Source: Candidatus Bathyarchaeota archaeon (GTDB lineage: Archaea; Thermoproteota; Bathyarchaeia; Bathyarchaeales; Bathycorpusculaceae). From it: 64,000 nucleotides of DNA. Of the stretch, positions 16,887 to 25,893 are shown piece after piece; position 1 is the first letter of the stretch; each line of letters starts with the position of its first letter. The DNA is taken from NCBI GenBank assembly GCA_026014725.1, contig JAOZHV010000022.1:1-64000 (forward strand). Direction: 5' to 3'. The notes beneath the pieces are model-generated. The model had not been told where the DNA came from and searched no databases. It saw only the letters and a program-made list of their open reading frames with translations. A program made the translations under genes and the position numbers.

Positions 16887-19439
16887 TTATCTTCGCCTAA
16901 TCAGAAATGCCAAGACAGCACCTATGATGATGAGGATTATGATTATAACTATGATGCCTCCAATCAGCCACTGCTCAAGCGCCGATGCCGGAGGTTCTGC
17001 TGTGGGGATAGGTGTCGCAGCAACGGGTCCCACATTGATGTATGTTTGTGTATGCGTGCCATAGTAAGCTTTGGAGCCAGCGAAAGTAGCTATGATAATG
17101 TAGTCACCCTCAATGTCAGGTGTCCAAACGAACTTGAATTGACCAGTAGAATCAGTTGTGGTTGTGCCGATGTTGCGGAAGTTACCATTTACGTCGATGA
17201 CATCTAATATTACAGGAACGCCTGTTATATTCCCTGCGTGATCAAACTGTTTGTACACCGTGAGCATCCATGCACTTTGGCTCTCGTCAGAAACTGCTGG
17301 AACACCATTGGGGAACCGCGCGGCAATCGCATAATCTAAGGTACCAGGTGAAATATCCATGACCGAACCAGTTATCATTACACCACTGTTCAAAGGCAAG
17401 AATCCGGGAGACGCTGAGACAGTAATTTTGGTTGGACCTTTGCCGATTGCATATATACGTTGGTCATAGGTATCCATGGTTGCGATGATGCTGTCGCCGA
17501 TAACTCCGTTGCCACCCCAGCGGGTATCACGGAACATACCGTTAATACGCCAGATTTCACTGCCGTCGGTTGCGTTAATGCAGACTTGGGGGGCGCCACG
17601 AGGTAGAGGTTGTTCAGCAGAGTGTTCGATTGTTCCCATGTAGATTTTGCCGTCAGCAATCAGAGTAATCCAGCCCCACCAGTTATTGCCCGTTACAGGT
17701 TCACTGTAGGGGTCGGTTAAATTGTATGTCCATGCAACATTACCTGTGCTGAGGTCATAAGCATACAATATGCCAGAAATACCTGTTGAGTACAGTTTAT
17801 CGTACGCAAAGTACCAAGTGTGCTCAACATTACCAAAGCCATATGCATTTAAGAAGTTCTCAGATGGAGTTTCCCATAAAAAGCTGCCTGTTTCTGTGCT
17901 GAATGCATAGTGTTTGCGTAGTTCCTTGTTCCAAACCGCGATTACACCATCCTCGGGCTGGTTAGTTGCACCGGTGTAGTGTAGGGTGTTTGAACCAGCA
18001 AACCATTCAGCAGGTGCTGACCACGTCTTATCGAACAATAACGATGCGGAAGTGGAAGCACGAGTCACGCCTTCAATGTTTAGTCCCCATACGCGAACTT
18101 GTGTTTGGTTGAAGAATATTCCCACCACCCTGTCTGAATATGGTTTGAGTATTGGTGTGAAGAATGATGCACTGACCTGTAGTCCTGCAGGGATTGTGAC
18201 ATTCCATGAATAGCTCTCTGGGTTCGATGCATCAAGTGTTCGTCCGTGAACTATTCTACCCCAACTACCATAGTCAGCACCAGTAGGGTCTTGACCTTGC
18301 TGACCGCAAGCAGTTGAGTTCCAAAGAGCCATCCAATTGTTAGCAAAGTCAGCTTGCAGTATCAGAATTTCACCACTAGGACCATAATACTGAGTTCCTG
18401 AGGGGACGTTTATCATGCTATACAACCATTCGCTTGTGAAGGGATCGTAGGCATGCCAAGTAGTGCCTGCACTAGCGTCCCAAAGATATTGGAAGACGCC
18501 ATCGTAGTTGAAGCTGTTGAAGTAGAAAATTTGACCAAATGACAATTCAGTGTTATTTCTAAACCATAGTTCTTTCCCGCTGTGGAGGTCAACCGCATAT
18601 ATTCCCTTTTGAGGCTGGAATGTGCCAGCGAAGCCCTGCGGCATTCTGTTGTAGTAGAGAACTCCATACATTACCACTGAATTTATGAATTTGCCTTCGT
18701 ATGCATCACCTGTACCAGCGGAAGCTGGAACCTGACCTGGCCCCCATAAGCCACCGGTTAAGCCGCCAGTGGTTAAGTCACGAGCCCACAGTACATGGGG
18801 GGTTTCTGGTGCGTTGTCATTGTAGAGTGCCAGCGAGTTATCTGGTCTGCTTACCCAGTTTCCGGATATTGTGTACCATTCTCTAAGCTGTGGGTCGATT
18901 GGACGACTCCAATATTCAACTGGAAGAGCATGGCCTGGATAGAAGACTGAGGGTTCTGAGTGGACGACGAGGTTTATTGTCTCACTGGTGCCTGCTTGCA
19001 CCACAGTGCCTTCAAGAACTAAATTGCCTGATTCAAGGTCGAGGAATGTGGAAGGAACAGTCTGTTCTGGAAAATGTGTAGTCAATTTGTATATGCCAGC
19101 TTGATCGGGAGTATAGATTGTAAAAGTTGAGCCTGTTGAGTCTGTCCTAAATGGACCAAGCGTTTCGGTTGTGTTGTCAGGCTTGACAACGGTTACTGTA
19201 ACGCCAGTCCAGCCTTCGGTGACGTTTCCCAAGGGCATCAGAATGCCTGTGCGTATTAGTACTTGTTCTCCAACCCCTGCTGGGTTGGGGACTGCGTCTA
19301 TAATGGGATAGGATCTTCTAGTAGGGGGCTGTTGCTGTGCGCCAACGGGCACGAAAAAGACGACGAAGGAGGCTGCAAATGATATTATTAGAAGCGTTGC
19401 AATGATAGCATTTTTCTTCTTATTGCTTAATATTTGCAT
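16887..19439 (-). CDS. Secreted PQQ-like beta-propeller protein with Ig-like domain and C-terminal anchor (850 aa)
   Basis: I choose ATG 19439 (MQILSNKKKNAIIAT) with a GGGA site, rather than the ATG at 19481, whose extra residues look like leader sequence. A signal peptide ends at about residue 35 (FVPVGAQQ). An Ig-like domain (about 45-135) is followed by a long propeller region with repeats of the type GKELWFRNNTEL, GSFLWETPSEN, GNVAWTYNLTDP and GSEIWRINGMF. These are PQQ-like blades, but no cofactor site can be asserted. A second Ig-like domain (about 690-805) precedes a Pro/Ala linker, a TM helix (LEQWLIGGIIVIIIILIIIG) and RRR at the end. It probably sits on the cell surface. Confidence 0.8.
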   Translation of the reverse strand: MQILSNKKKNAIIATLLIISFAASFVVFFVPVGAQQQPPTRRSYPIIDAVPNPAGVGEQVLIRTGILMPLGNVTEGWTGVTVTVVKPDNTTETLGPFRTDSTGSTFTIYTPDQAGIYKLTTHFPEQTVPSTFLDLESGNLVLEGTVVQAGTSETINLVVHSEPSVFYPGHALPVEYWSRPIDPQLREWYTISGNWVSRPDNSLALYNDNAPETPHVLWARDLTTGGLTGGLWGPGQVPASAGTGDAYEGKFINSVVMYGVLYYNRMPQGFAGTFQPQKGIYAVDLHSGKELWFRNNTELSFGQIFYFNSFNYDGVFQYLWDASAGTTWHAYDPFTSEWLYSMINVPSGTQYYGPSGEILILQADFANNWMALWNSTACGQQGQDPTGADYGSWGRIVHGRTLDASNPESYSWNVTIPAGLQVSASFFTPILKPYSDRVVGIFFNQTQVRVWGLNIEGVTRASTSASLLFDKTWSAPAEWFAGSNTLHYTGATNQPEDGVIAVWNKELRKHYAFSTETGSFLWETPSENFLNAYGFGNVEHTWYFAYDKLYSTGISGILYAYDLSTGNVAWTYNLTDPYSEPVTGNNWWGWITLIADGKIYMGTIEHSAEQPLPRGAPQVCINATDGSEIWRINGMFRDTRWGGNGVIGDSIIATMDTYDQRIYAIGKGPTKITVSASPGFLPLNSGVMITGSVMDISPGTLDYAIAARFPNGVPAVSDESQSAWMLTVYKQFDHAGNITGVPVILDVIDVNGNFRNIGTTTTDSTGQFKFVWTPDIEGDYIIIATFAGSKAYYGTHTQTYINVGPVAATPIPTAEPPASALEQWLIGGIIVIIIILIIIGAVLAFLIRRR

Positions 19440-19650
19440 GTTTTTCCCTTTTTGTTTGTTTGGGCAAAAACCACAAGTCATTTAATCTTTGCTTAAAACA
19501 AGAATCTGGGCTTTTGCCCAACTATAAATACACAGCCACCTGCTTATAATTCTTACGAGAACCTTCTTATTTCATCTCTTTCTGGAGATTTGTAGACAGT
19601 GGTCAGCAAAAGCCAAGTGCTAAAGAAATGCTCTCGTCTATCCAGTCTAT

Positions 19651-19731
19651 ATGTCGAATGGTGTGGGTCTTGGCGCTGGTGTGTTAATTTTGTTCGTATT
19701 ACGCTGGGTTTTTGGGAAAACAACTAAATAG
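19651..19731 (+). CDS. Possible 26-aa membrane microprotein
   Basis: The frame MSNGVGLGAGVLILFVLRWVFG plus a short basic end forms one membrane helix. The open frame extends only eight codons upstream of the ATG, and no ribosome site is visible. It ends 23 bases before the next gene. It could be a true microprotein, the tail of a lost membrane gene, or chance. The rest of the 19440-19754 gap contains a short GGGC-TTTT-GCCC hairpin (about 19508-19519) and promoter-like AT-rich DNA for both flanking genes. Confidence 0.25.
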   Translation: MSNGVGLGAGVLILFVLRWVFGKTTK

Positions 19732-19754
19732 TTGACCATTGCAATGAATTAGTT

Positions 19755-20426
19755 ATGTCCAAAAAAGTAGTCCTCGTAATCGTTTTAATGAGTGTACTTC
19801 TTGTATCAGCTATTGCAGCCGTCTATTATACACAGTTTGCTCCTCCCAGAGTGGATGTTGGCGTCAAAGTGGGAGACACATTTACATATTCTTTGCAGGG
19901 CACCTGCATTTTAATAGGTCTGGACGCTGTGGAACCTGCAGGATTCTCAAGTTATAACCAAACAGACTACTACAAAGTTACAATCACAGGCATAAACGGC
20001 ACCTCAGTAACGATGGATACTGTTTGGCGATTCAAAAATGGTACAGAAGTTATAACTCCACAAACAATCGACTTGGCGAACGGAGCGAAAACTGATGAGC
20101 ATGGTTTTTGGGCAATTTACGCCGCAAACCTCAACCTCAACAACGCGGTTCGACCCACAGGTTATGACGGTGTAGTCGTCAACGATACTGATACTAAAAC
20201 GTACACTAGCGGTACAAGGGATAGAAATTTCTTTTCTACACAAGGCAATTTCTATGATATTAACGACCCGACACAGAGTACATGGCGTATCGAATACACT
20301 GGAATTTACTTCGACAAGCAAACAGGGATGCTGGAAACCTTAACCAACATACAAGAATACAACAACCCCCAGTACAGACTAATTATCACTTGGAAACTTG
20401 TTAGCTCATCAGTCTGGGGAATCTAA
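19755..20426 (+). CDS. Secreted or N-terminally anchored protein of unknown function (223 aa)
   Basis: ATG start. Residues 5-28 form a signal anchor (VVLVIVLMSVLLVSAIAAVYY). The rest is a beta-rich exported domain with many Asn/Thr, including VKVGDTFTYSL at about 39-49. That opening recalls archaeal surface lipoprotein-like domains that begin 'VGDxFTY', which I cannot assign further. No lipobox cysteine follows the anchor and no enzymatic motif is seen. Divergent from the large propeller protein, it shares the upstream gap with it. It probably belongs to the envelope. Confidence 0.6.
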   Translation: MSKKVVLVIVLMSVLLVSAIAAVYYTQFAPPRVDVGVKVGDTFTYSLQGTCILIGLDAVEPAGFSSYNQTDYYKVTITGINGTSVTMDTVWRFKNGTEVITPQTIDLANGAKTDEHGFWAIYAANLNLNNAVRPTGYDGVVVNDTDTKTYTSGTRDRNFFSTQGNFYDINDPTQSTWRIEYTGIYFDKQTGMLETLTNIQEYNNPQYRLIITWKLVSSSVWGI

Positions 20427-20559
20427 AACCCCTAAGCCATAACTCAACATTCAACCAACAGAGTTAACTCGTTAATTGCCGCTTACCTGTTGGAATCGGG
20501 CTTATACGAAAAAATGAAATAGTCAAGCGATTACACCTATAACAAGAGGCACGCAACTA

Positions 20560-21324
20560 TTGTCGTTTAAGACGAAAATGGGAGAGGTAGCAAAACGCAA
20601 GAATTCAAAGATAGTTTTAGCGTTAGACTTTCCCTTCGAAAGCCCAATAAACCCAGCAAAATTGTCGACTAAAGCCACCAGCGTCCTGGAGGCTGTTGGC
20701 TCTCAGGTTTGCGCCGTTAAAATAAACCATCACCTCACCCTTCCGCTGGGGCTTTTTGATGGCGTTCAGCGTATTGTTGATAAAATTCATGCACAGGGGT
20801 CACTTGCAATAATGGATGCCAAAGTTAACGATATAGGAGCAACCAACCAAGTCATAACGGATTACTACTTCGCCGCAGGGTTCGATGCCATAATTGCTAA
20901 TCCGTTTGTCGGCTGGGATGAAGGCTTAAAACCGCTCTTTGACGTAGCCAAACGGCTTGAACGCGGAGTGATTCTTCTCACCTACATGAGCCATAAAGGC
21001 GCAAACGAAGGCTACGGCCAAACGTTAATCAACCCAGCAGGAGAAAAAACACCACAATACATCTCCTTTGCCAAAAAAGCCCTCCAGTGGAGCGCTGATG
21101 GCATAGTGGTGGGCGCTACTTACCCAGAGAAAATCGCCGAAGTAAAACAAGTCGTTGGAGACAAGGTTGCGATTTTCTCACCCGGCGTTGGTGCACAGGG
21201 CGGGGCAGCTGAAACAGCGCTTAAAGCAGGCGCTAATTATCTTATTGTGGGCAGAGAAATCACTCTTTCAGATAACCCAGAACAAGCAGCACGCGAACTT
21301 AACGCCACGATAAGGAAAAATTGA
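20560..21324 (+). CDS. pyrF: Orotidine 5'-phosphate decarboxylase
   Basis: Decarboxylates OMP to UMP, the last step of UMP synthesis. Catalytic residues are visible as K54 (AVKIN) and the D86-x-K88-x-x-D91 motif (MDAKVNDIG). The C-terminal phosphate-binding loop appears as GANYLIVGREIT. At 254 aa it is longer than many archaeal PyrF proteins (~210-230) because of an N-terminal lead and an insertion around residues 140-165, closer to the longer OMPDC forms. TTG 20560 has AGAGG upstream; ATG 20578 is possible. pyrC is in the same window but 17 kb away, and carAB further on, so the pathway genes are dispersed. Confidence 0.93.
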   Translation: MSFKTKMGEVAKRKNSKIVLALDFPFESPINPAKLSTKATSVLEAVGSQVCAVKINHHLTLPLGLFDGVQRIVDKIHAQGSLAIMDAKVNDIGATNQVITDYYFAAGFDAIIANPFVGWDEGLKPLFDVAKRLERGVILLTYMSHKGANEGYGQTLINPAGEKTPQYISFAKKALQWSADGIVVGATYPEKIAEVKQVVGDKVAIFSPGVGAQGGAAETALKAGANYLIVGREITLSDNPEQAARELNATIRKN

Positions 21325-21330
21325 GCGGTT

Positions 21331-21486
21331 TTATCTGCCGCGTTTGTTTTCCCAGAGTTCTTTCTTTAGCAGGTCCCGCACGGCGGAGCGGATGACGCTG
21401 CTTCTGCTGGGGTACATGTTTGCTCGGACTAGTTCATCTAAGCCTTCTAGGTAGGCTTCTGGTAAAAGTACGGTTACAAGTTTCAT
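21331..21486 (-). CDS. Small ribbon-helix-helix DNA-binding protein (51 aa)
   Basis: Start ATG 21486 with GAGGGAG upstream, stop TAA at 21331-21333. The protein begins MKLVTVLLPEAYLEGLDELV, giving the beta strand and first helix, and then has MYPSRSSVIRSAVRDLL for the turn and second helix, the CopG/MetJ ribbon-helix-helix pattern. It is complete, with a basic tail (ENKRGR). It should bind DNA as a dimer. It is convergent with pyrF (six bases between stops) and could be a local repressor. No toxin gene is adjacent, so an antitoxin role has no support. Confidence 0.8.
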   Translation of the reverse strand: MKLVTVLLPEAYLEGLDELVRANMYPSRSSVIRSAVRDLLKKELWENKRGR

Positions 21487-21575
21487 TTTGTTTTGTTCTC
21501 CCTCAAACTATGTTAGGCATATAACATGTGGCAAATATAAGAGTTGGCGTGCAAACCCTAACTTCCCAAAGATGT

Positions 21576-21968
21576 TTAGTAAATGCCGCCTTCCTTAAAG
21601 TAATAGTTTTCCTCTTTCTTTGGACCAAAACTTCTAACGCCGTCCCGCTTTAGCTGGCACCGCAACTCTTTTGCGTAATCATCGGAGATTTCGCCTTTCT
21701 TGTGCAGGTATGCAATTATTTCTTCAGCTTGCTCTTCCGTGTCGCATCGACGGATAAAGTCCACCGCCTGTGGGTTGAAATGGCGCAGTTTATCAGGCGT
21801 TTCAGTGCAGGATGCAAATTCTTCTTCGCCGCATTCTTCGCAAGCAGCTTCTTCCGCTACCATGGCATCTTTTCGGATGGCGTCAATGGAGATTTTGTTT
21901 TCGCCTTCTTCGAGTTCGCGGTAGAGGTTTGGGAACATCTTTTTTAGGGATTTCTTGTCTATTGCCAT
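21576..21968 (-). CDS. DUF2095 family protein (130 aa)
   Basis: Matches the archaea-only DUF2095 pattern: FPNLYRELEEG at the start, DFIRRCDTEEQAEEIIAYLHKKGEI in the middle and RSFGPKKEENYYFKEGGIY at the end. A CEECGEEEFASC segment adds cysteines that could hold a metal. The protein is acidic, cytoplasmic and complete. Function is unknown in the family. It stands downstream of the nucleotidyltransferase gene on the same strand with a 78-base gap, so co-transcription is possible but not required. Confidence 0.85.
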   Translation of the reverse strand: MAIDKKSLKKMFPNLYRELEEGENKISIDAIRKDAMVAEEAACEECGEEEFASCTETPDKLRHFNPQAVDFIRRCDTEEQAEEIIAYLHKKGEISDDYAKELRCQLKRDGVRSFGPKKEENYYFKEGGIY

Positions 21969-22046
21969 TGTTCATCAATTACTTAAAACTAGATATTTGT
22001 GGTTCTTTATGTGCTTTTTTGACAAAAAGAGTTCTTTTGCGAGAAT

Positions 22047-22664
22047 TTAGGTTGGTAGGAACTGTTGTGTTGGATTGTTTTCAAGAATTTTTTGCAGTTC
22101 TTTGATGTTTAAGCCTTTGATTTGGTCGCCGAAGGTTTCGCATTTTCTTTTTTTCCCAGCTTCCTCTTGGCTTCTTACCACTATTTCAAGATCATGCTTG
22201 CCTTCTGTTTCAGCATAAATATGGAATGATGGTAAGGTAGTGCCTTGCTTGTTGACGGTGGTCCAAGAGGTTTTCAAAACCCTGATGCCCTCAACCTTGA
22301 GGGTGTCTACGATTTCTTGTGGCGTATCCGTGTAAACGGCTATGTCAATATCGCTTCCCTGTTTAATTGTTCCGCGCCAAACGCTCCCAATCAAAACAGG
22401 GCAATAATCATTTAGGAGTTGCATGATTTTTAGGGCTTCTTTTCGCATTTCTATTAAGCGTTCTTTTCGTTTTGCACCCTCGTGCTCTTCTGCTATTTGG
22501 TCAAGTTCAAGGGCGACTTCAAGGTTAGAAGGCAAAAAGTGAGCGCCAAGGGTTTGTGCTGCCTTGAGTTTTGCTTGCTTGTACTCTTTTTCTGCTCCAA
22601 AGTAAAGTAGCGTTGCGGCTTCTTTTGCTACGCGACGCTTTAGGTCAAAGTCTTCGGTCAACAA
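22047..22664 (-). CDS. Pol-beta superfamily nucleotidyltransferase (205 aa)
   Basis: The catalytic signature is G93-S94…D105-x-D107 (GSVWRGT…GSDIDI), typical of the MJ-type and tRNA-nucleotidyltransferase-like group. A helical N-terminal domain (1-85) precedes it and a strand with a third candidate acid (HDLEIVV, about 175-181) follows. TTG start lies one base after the TGA of the glycosyltransferase gene, so the two are translationally coupled. The coupling suggests a shared job in polysaccharide or glycolipid chemistry, but the substrate cannot be read from sequence. It is not a minimal MNT antitoxin: it is twice as long and has no HEPN partner. Confidence 0.75.
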   Translation of the reverse strand: MLTEDFDLKRRVAKEAATLLYFGAEKEYKQAKLKAAQTLGAHFLPSNLEVALELDQIAEEHEGAKRKERLIEMRKEALKIMQLLNDYCPVLIGSVWRGTIKQGSDIDIAVYTDTPQEIVDTLKVEGIRVLKTSWTTVNKQGTTLPSFHIYAETEGKHDLEIVVRSQEEAGKKRKCETFGDQIKGLNIKELQKILENNPTQQFLPT

Positions 22665-22665
22665 T

Positions 22666-23916
22666 TCACCGTTTCACTATCGTTTCGTAAAGGTTCACGG
22701 TTTTTTGAGCGATTTTGCTCCAAGTAAACTCTGCTAAGACACGCTTTCTGCCGTTCTTGCCGAGCATTCGGCTATTTTCAGGGCTCTCTAAAGCACTGAT
22801 GACGCCCCATGCGATGTCTGAGGGGTTGTTTGGGTCTATGTGGTAGCCGCATTGTTCTGGACCACAGCAAATCACTATTTCACGCATGCCACTGACTCCA
22901 GCAGCGCCCACCACGACTGGTTTTTCCATAGCCATGGCTTCGAGTGCAACGATGCCGAATGGTTCGTAGTAGCTGGGGAAAACTGCTATGTCGCATGCGG
23001 CATAATGCAGTATGCGCTCTTCTTCGGGGATGAAGTCGAAACAGAATTTCACGTATTCGTCTAACTTTATGGTTCGAGTTAAATTACCAAGGTACTCTTG
23101 GAGGTCGCCAACTCCTACAATTACAAGTTTTGCCTTCGGAATCTTTGCCAGTATGTGGGGCATAGCCATAATTAATTTGTCAACGCCTTTAACGCCGACG
23201 AGTCTGCCTAGAAACAGAATCATGTATTCGTCATCTTTAAGGCCGTATTTTGCTCTCACCCTCTTGATGTCGTCGCGGGAAACGTTTTGGGGATTGTACT
23301 TTTCTGGGTCAACTCCGTTGTAGGCAACTTGAATCTTTTCTCTTGGAAAACCAAGCTGAACAAGCTCGTCTTTCATGGCATACGAGACTGTTACAATTAA
23401 GTCAGCCATATTGCCAGCGCGCAACTCGATGTTGCTGACAACGCCTGAGCCATTTCCGAGCGTTCTGCCTTTCTCGGTTGAGTGCACATGGAAAGCAAAA
23501 GGCAGACCTGTTTCGCGTTTCACAGTTATGCCGCCCATGGCGGAGAGCCAATCATGTGCTACGACAATGTCGTACTTCATGCCTTCTTTCTTAATCAGTT
23601 CATTGATGAGTTTTGCTGCAGACAAGTAATTGTAAACCATAAGGTTACCGAACAAGTGTATTCCTCTGCCCCATTTTCTTATGTCTTCAGCAATAACATC
23701 TGGCAGAGAATCGGATATGTCAATGTGGAGGGGTCTGTGAACTTCTATGCCGCGCCAGATTTCCCTTGTTGGCAGAGAACCCTCATCATTATTCATTGTG
23801 AATACTGTTACGTCGTGGTCATTTAATACGAACTTGCGTGTTATTTCAGCAGCATAAGTTCCAAGTCCGCCAACAATTTTGGGAGGATATTCGTAGACAA
23901 AAACAGCAATTTTCAT
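22666..23916 (-). CDS. GT4-family glycosyltransferase, glycogen-synthase-like
   Basis: A GT-B fold enzyme with both Rossmann halves. The N-terminal loop VYEYPPKIVGGLGTYA (9-24) is the K-x-G-G-L glycogen-synthase-like glycine loop, and the C-terminal donor site has FGRL-type LFLGRLVGVKGVDKLI and the E-x7-E motif (YYEPFGIVALEAMAMEKPVV). These point to retaining GT4/GT5-like transferases, such as archaeal glycogen synthases using ADP- or UDP-glucose. At 416 aa it is full length. ATG start. It heads a coupled pair with the nucleotidyltransferase, and a winged-helix DUF5752 gene is divergent upstream. The exact donor and acceptor are uncertain. Confidence 0.85.
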   Translation of the reverse strand: MKIAVFVYEYPPKIVGGLGTYAAEITRKFVLNDHDVTVFTMNNDEGSLPTREIWRGIEVHRPLHIDISDSLPDVIAEDIRKWGRGIHLFGNLMVYNYLSAAKLINELIKKEGMKYDIVVAHDWLSAMGGITVKRETGLPFAFHVHSTEKGRTLGNGSGVVSNIELRAGNMADLIVTVSYAMKDELVQLGFPREKIQVAYNGVDPEKYNPQNVSRDDIKRVRAKYGLKDDEYMILFLGRLVGVKGVDKLIMAMPHILAKIPKAKLVIVGVGDLQEYLGNLTRTIKLDEYVKFCFDFIPEEERILHYAACDIAVFPSYYEPFGIVALEAMAMEKPVVVGAAGVSGMREIVICCGPEQCGYHIDPNNPSDIAWGVISALESPENSRMLGKNGRKRVLAEFTWSKIAQKTVNLYETIVKR

Positions 23917-24079
23917 GTCTTAACAGTCACCATTTGTCATTTAGCATTAGGAATCTTGGTACAAAAGCTTTACTTAGCTTGAGTAAGTGTTGAGTATTAA
24001 ACTATCTTAAGAGTGTTGGTTTAAAGGAAAAGTTTGATTAGACCGTTCTACATAGCACTAAGGGTAAGGTGCCGAGAAT

Positions 24080-24643
24080 ATGAGTTTATCACCTATTAAA
24101 AAAGAAATACTGGAAACCATGCTTCTCAACGAAAAGCCAGAGAAAGCTACCGTAATTGCAAATCAGTTGCAGAAGGATTTTAAGCCAATCATGATGCACC
24201 TTTTAGGGCTTTCACGCATGGGATACGTCACTTCACCGCAGAAAGGGCAATACATTATAACTGAAAAAGGCAAACAAGCCCTCGGCATACCAGAAACCAC
24301 CAAAGAAATGGCTGAAGCAATACTATCTTATGCACCGCACGACAAGGCATTCAACTTTTACGTTTCAGTTGACAAACCTATAAATCTCCATGCACACACC
24401 TTGAGAGATTTTGCGAATAAAATTGAGAGAGCTGAAATAGCATCCATAGAATTCCACACTCAACGCGGCGATTTCGAAGCTTGGTTTAAAGGACTTGGCG
24501 ATGAGGAATTAGCGAAGAAAACAGCACTCTTAAAACAGAAAAATAAGAGCGGAGAAGAACTGCGACGGCAACTCCAGCAAATTGTTGAGCAACGGTATCT
24601 TGATTTGGCAAAGTTAGCTGAGCAGCCTGTGCCGCCAGAATAG
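24080..24643 (+). CDS. Winged-helix protein with DUF5752-like domain (187 aa)
   Basis: Residues 1-70 form a winged helix (IKKEILETMLLNEKPEKATVIANQLQ, then KGQYIITEKGKQAL for the wing). Residues 90-180 match the DUF5752 plan (FNFYVSVDKPINLHAHTLRDFANKI, FHTQRGDFEAWFKGLGDEELAKK, LRRQLQQIVEQR). In other archaea this domain often lies near glycogen or trehalose genes; here it is divergent from the GT4 glycosyltransferase, which fits a local regulator of that locus. ATG start. The stop codon abuts the converging FBP aldolase/phosphatase gene with no gap. Confidence 0.75.
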   Translation: MSLSPIKKEILETMLLNEKPEKATVIANQLQKDFKPIMMHLLGLSRMGYVTSPQKGQYIITEKGKQALGIPETTKEMAEAILSYAPHDKAFNFYVSVDKPINLHAHTLRDFANKIERAEIASIEFHTQRGDFEAWFKGLGDEELAKKTALLKQKNKSGEELRRQLQQIVEQRYLDLAKLAEQPVPPE

Positions 24644-25771
24644 TTAGCTTTGGCTTAATGGTGTGAAGCGTTTTTCCATTTTTTCTAGGACCGTCTGAAT
24701 GGTAGTGTACTCCATGTCTTCCGCACTCAAGCGCGCAGGCTCAAACTCACCCATCCTACGCAACATGTTACCGTTGTTTATGGCTTCACGTCTCGCAATA
24801 GAGAACGCTGGGTCATCAAACAAATCAGCAATCATGGGTTTTCCGTCATCGTCACTGGCAATTTTGCCGTTAGCTATCTGCAGACCTAAAGCAACAATCC
24901 GCGGAGGTCCATCAAACGCTGTGCACTTGGACGCTTTTAACCCCACGGGCATTAGTGGCCCCCAATGGCTTCCACGCATCCAGCCCTGAACAAAGTAGCT
25001 ATGCATGAAAGGCGCTAAAATCTCACCGACCGCAGGAAGTCCATGTTGAGCGCGAGCCATCATGACTGGGTCGTCTTTTCCGACGTATTTGCCAGCAATC
25101 AGCGAAAGCTTAGACACACTGCTTGAAGCACAGATTAAATCGTCACTTGCACGCCAAACTCTAGAAATTGCATATCGCCCCACTGTTCCAATAAGAGACA
25201 GCAACTCGTACATTTCTGCTGGGCATTGAAGAACAGCACACTTGTTCTCCACTGTGTCAATGACTTCAAACTTGAAACCACAAAGCATGTTTGGGTCAAT
25301 AACTAAGCCAGCCGTGTTCATAGGGTCAGCGAACATTCGGAAAAGCGGATAATTAAAAGACCCCGCAGAAGTCTTGTCAGCAGCAAAAACAACAATGGGG
25401 TCAGATGCACGCTCCTCAAACTCCATCTCAGCCACGCCGGGTCCCATGCCGCGAACGTTGCCGCTGAATGCGTTTTTTAGGAGGTCTTGCCCTGCAGCGT
25501 AAAGCTTGAGTTGTAGGGCTTTGTTTGCTGCTTTTTTAAAGGTCTCCCAAGCGAGCTTGTGAATTTCACTGTTTTGTTCGCCCAGTTCATGAGCCATCAA
25601 CAGTTCAAGGTCGTCGCCTGCGTTGAAAACAAAAAAGTTGTTGATTAAGCCTTCGTCTTGGGCTTTTTTTAGGTTTTGTTCAGCTATATCAAAAAGAGGT
25701 TTAGGAACAATATGATGACCAGCCAGTGAGCCGACATCACATTTAATCAGAGAGATCGTGACTTTGCTCAC
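24644..25771 (-). CDS. fbp: Bifunctional fructose-1,6-bisphosphate aldolase/phosphatase (class V)
   Basis: Archaeal gluconeogenic enzyme that joins triose phosphates and removes the C1 phosphate. The family core KYVGKDDPV, then AVGEILAPFMH and GWMRGSHWGPLMPV, is present, as are metal-binding acidic segments (SLIKCDVGSLAGHH at the start, FNAGDDLELLM). I choose GTG 25771 over ATG 25783: the protein then begins MSKVTISLIK, and the tyrosine and Schiff-base lysine of KYVGK fall at 229 and 232, the numbering I recall for characterised members. At 375 aa it is full length. It stands alone, converging on the winged-helix gene. Its presence marks a gluconeogenic archaeon. Confidence 0.93.
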   Translation of the reverse strand: MSKVTISLIKCDVGSLAGHHIVPKPLFDIAEQNLKKAQDEGLINNFFVFNAGDDLELLMAHELGEQNSEIHKLAWETFKKAANKALQLKLYAAGQDLLKNAFSGNVRGMGPGVAEMEFEERASDPIVVFAADKTSAGSFNYPLFRMFADPMNTAGLVIDPNMLCGFKFEVIDTVENKCAVLQCPAEMYELLSLIGTVGRYAISRVWRASDDLICASSSVSKLSLIAGKYVGKDDPVMMARAQHGLPAVGEILAPFMHSYFVQGWMRGSHWGPLMPVGLKASKCTAFDGPPRIVALGLQIANGKIASDDDGKPMIADLFDDPAFSIARREAINNGNMLRRMGEFEPARLSAEDMEYTTIQTVLEKMEKRFTPLSQS

Positions 25772-25893
25772 ACACAACCCCATTTAAATCGAGGAAACCA
25801 ACGCATTTAAGTTTTTCACAAATCCACGTTTAGCGGTATGGAAAAAATGAAATACACTAAAACAAATATCACTCTACCGAGGAGTCACAAGCC

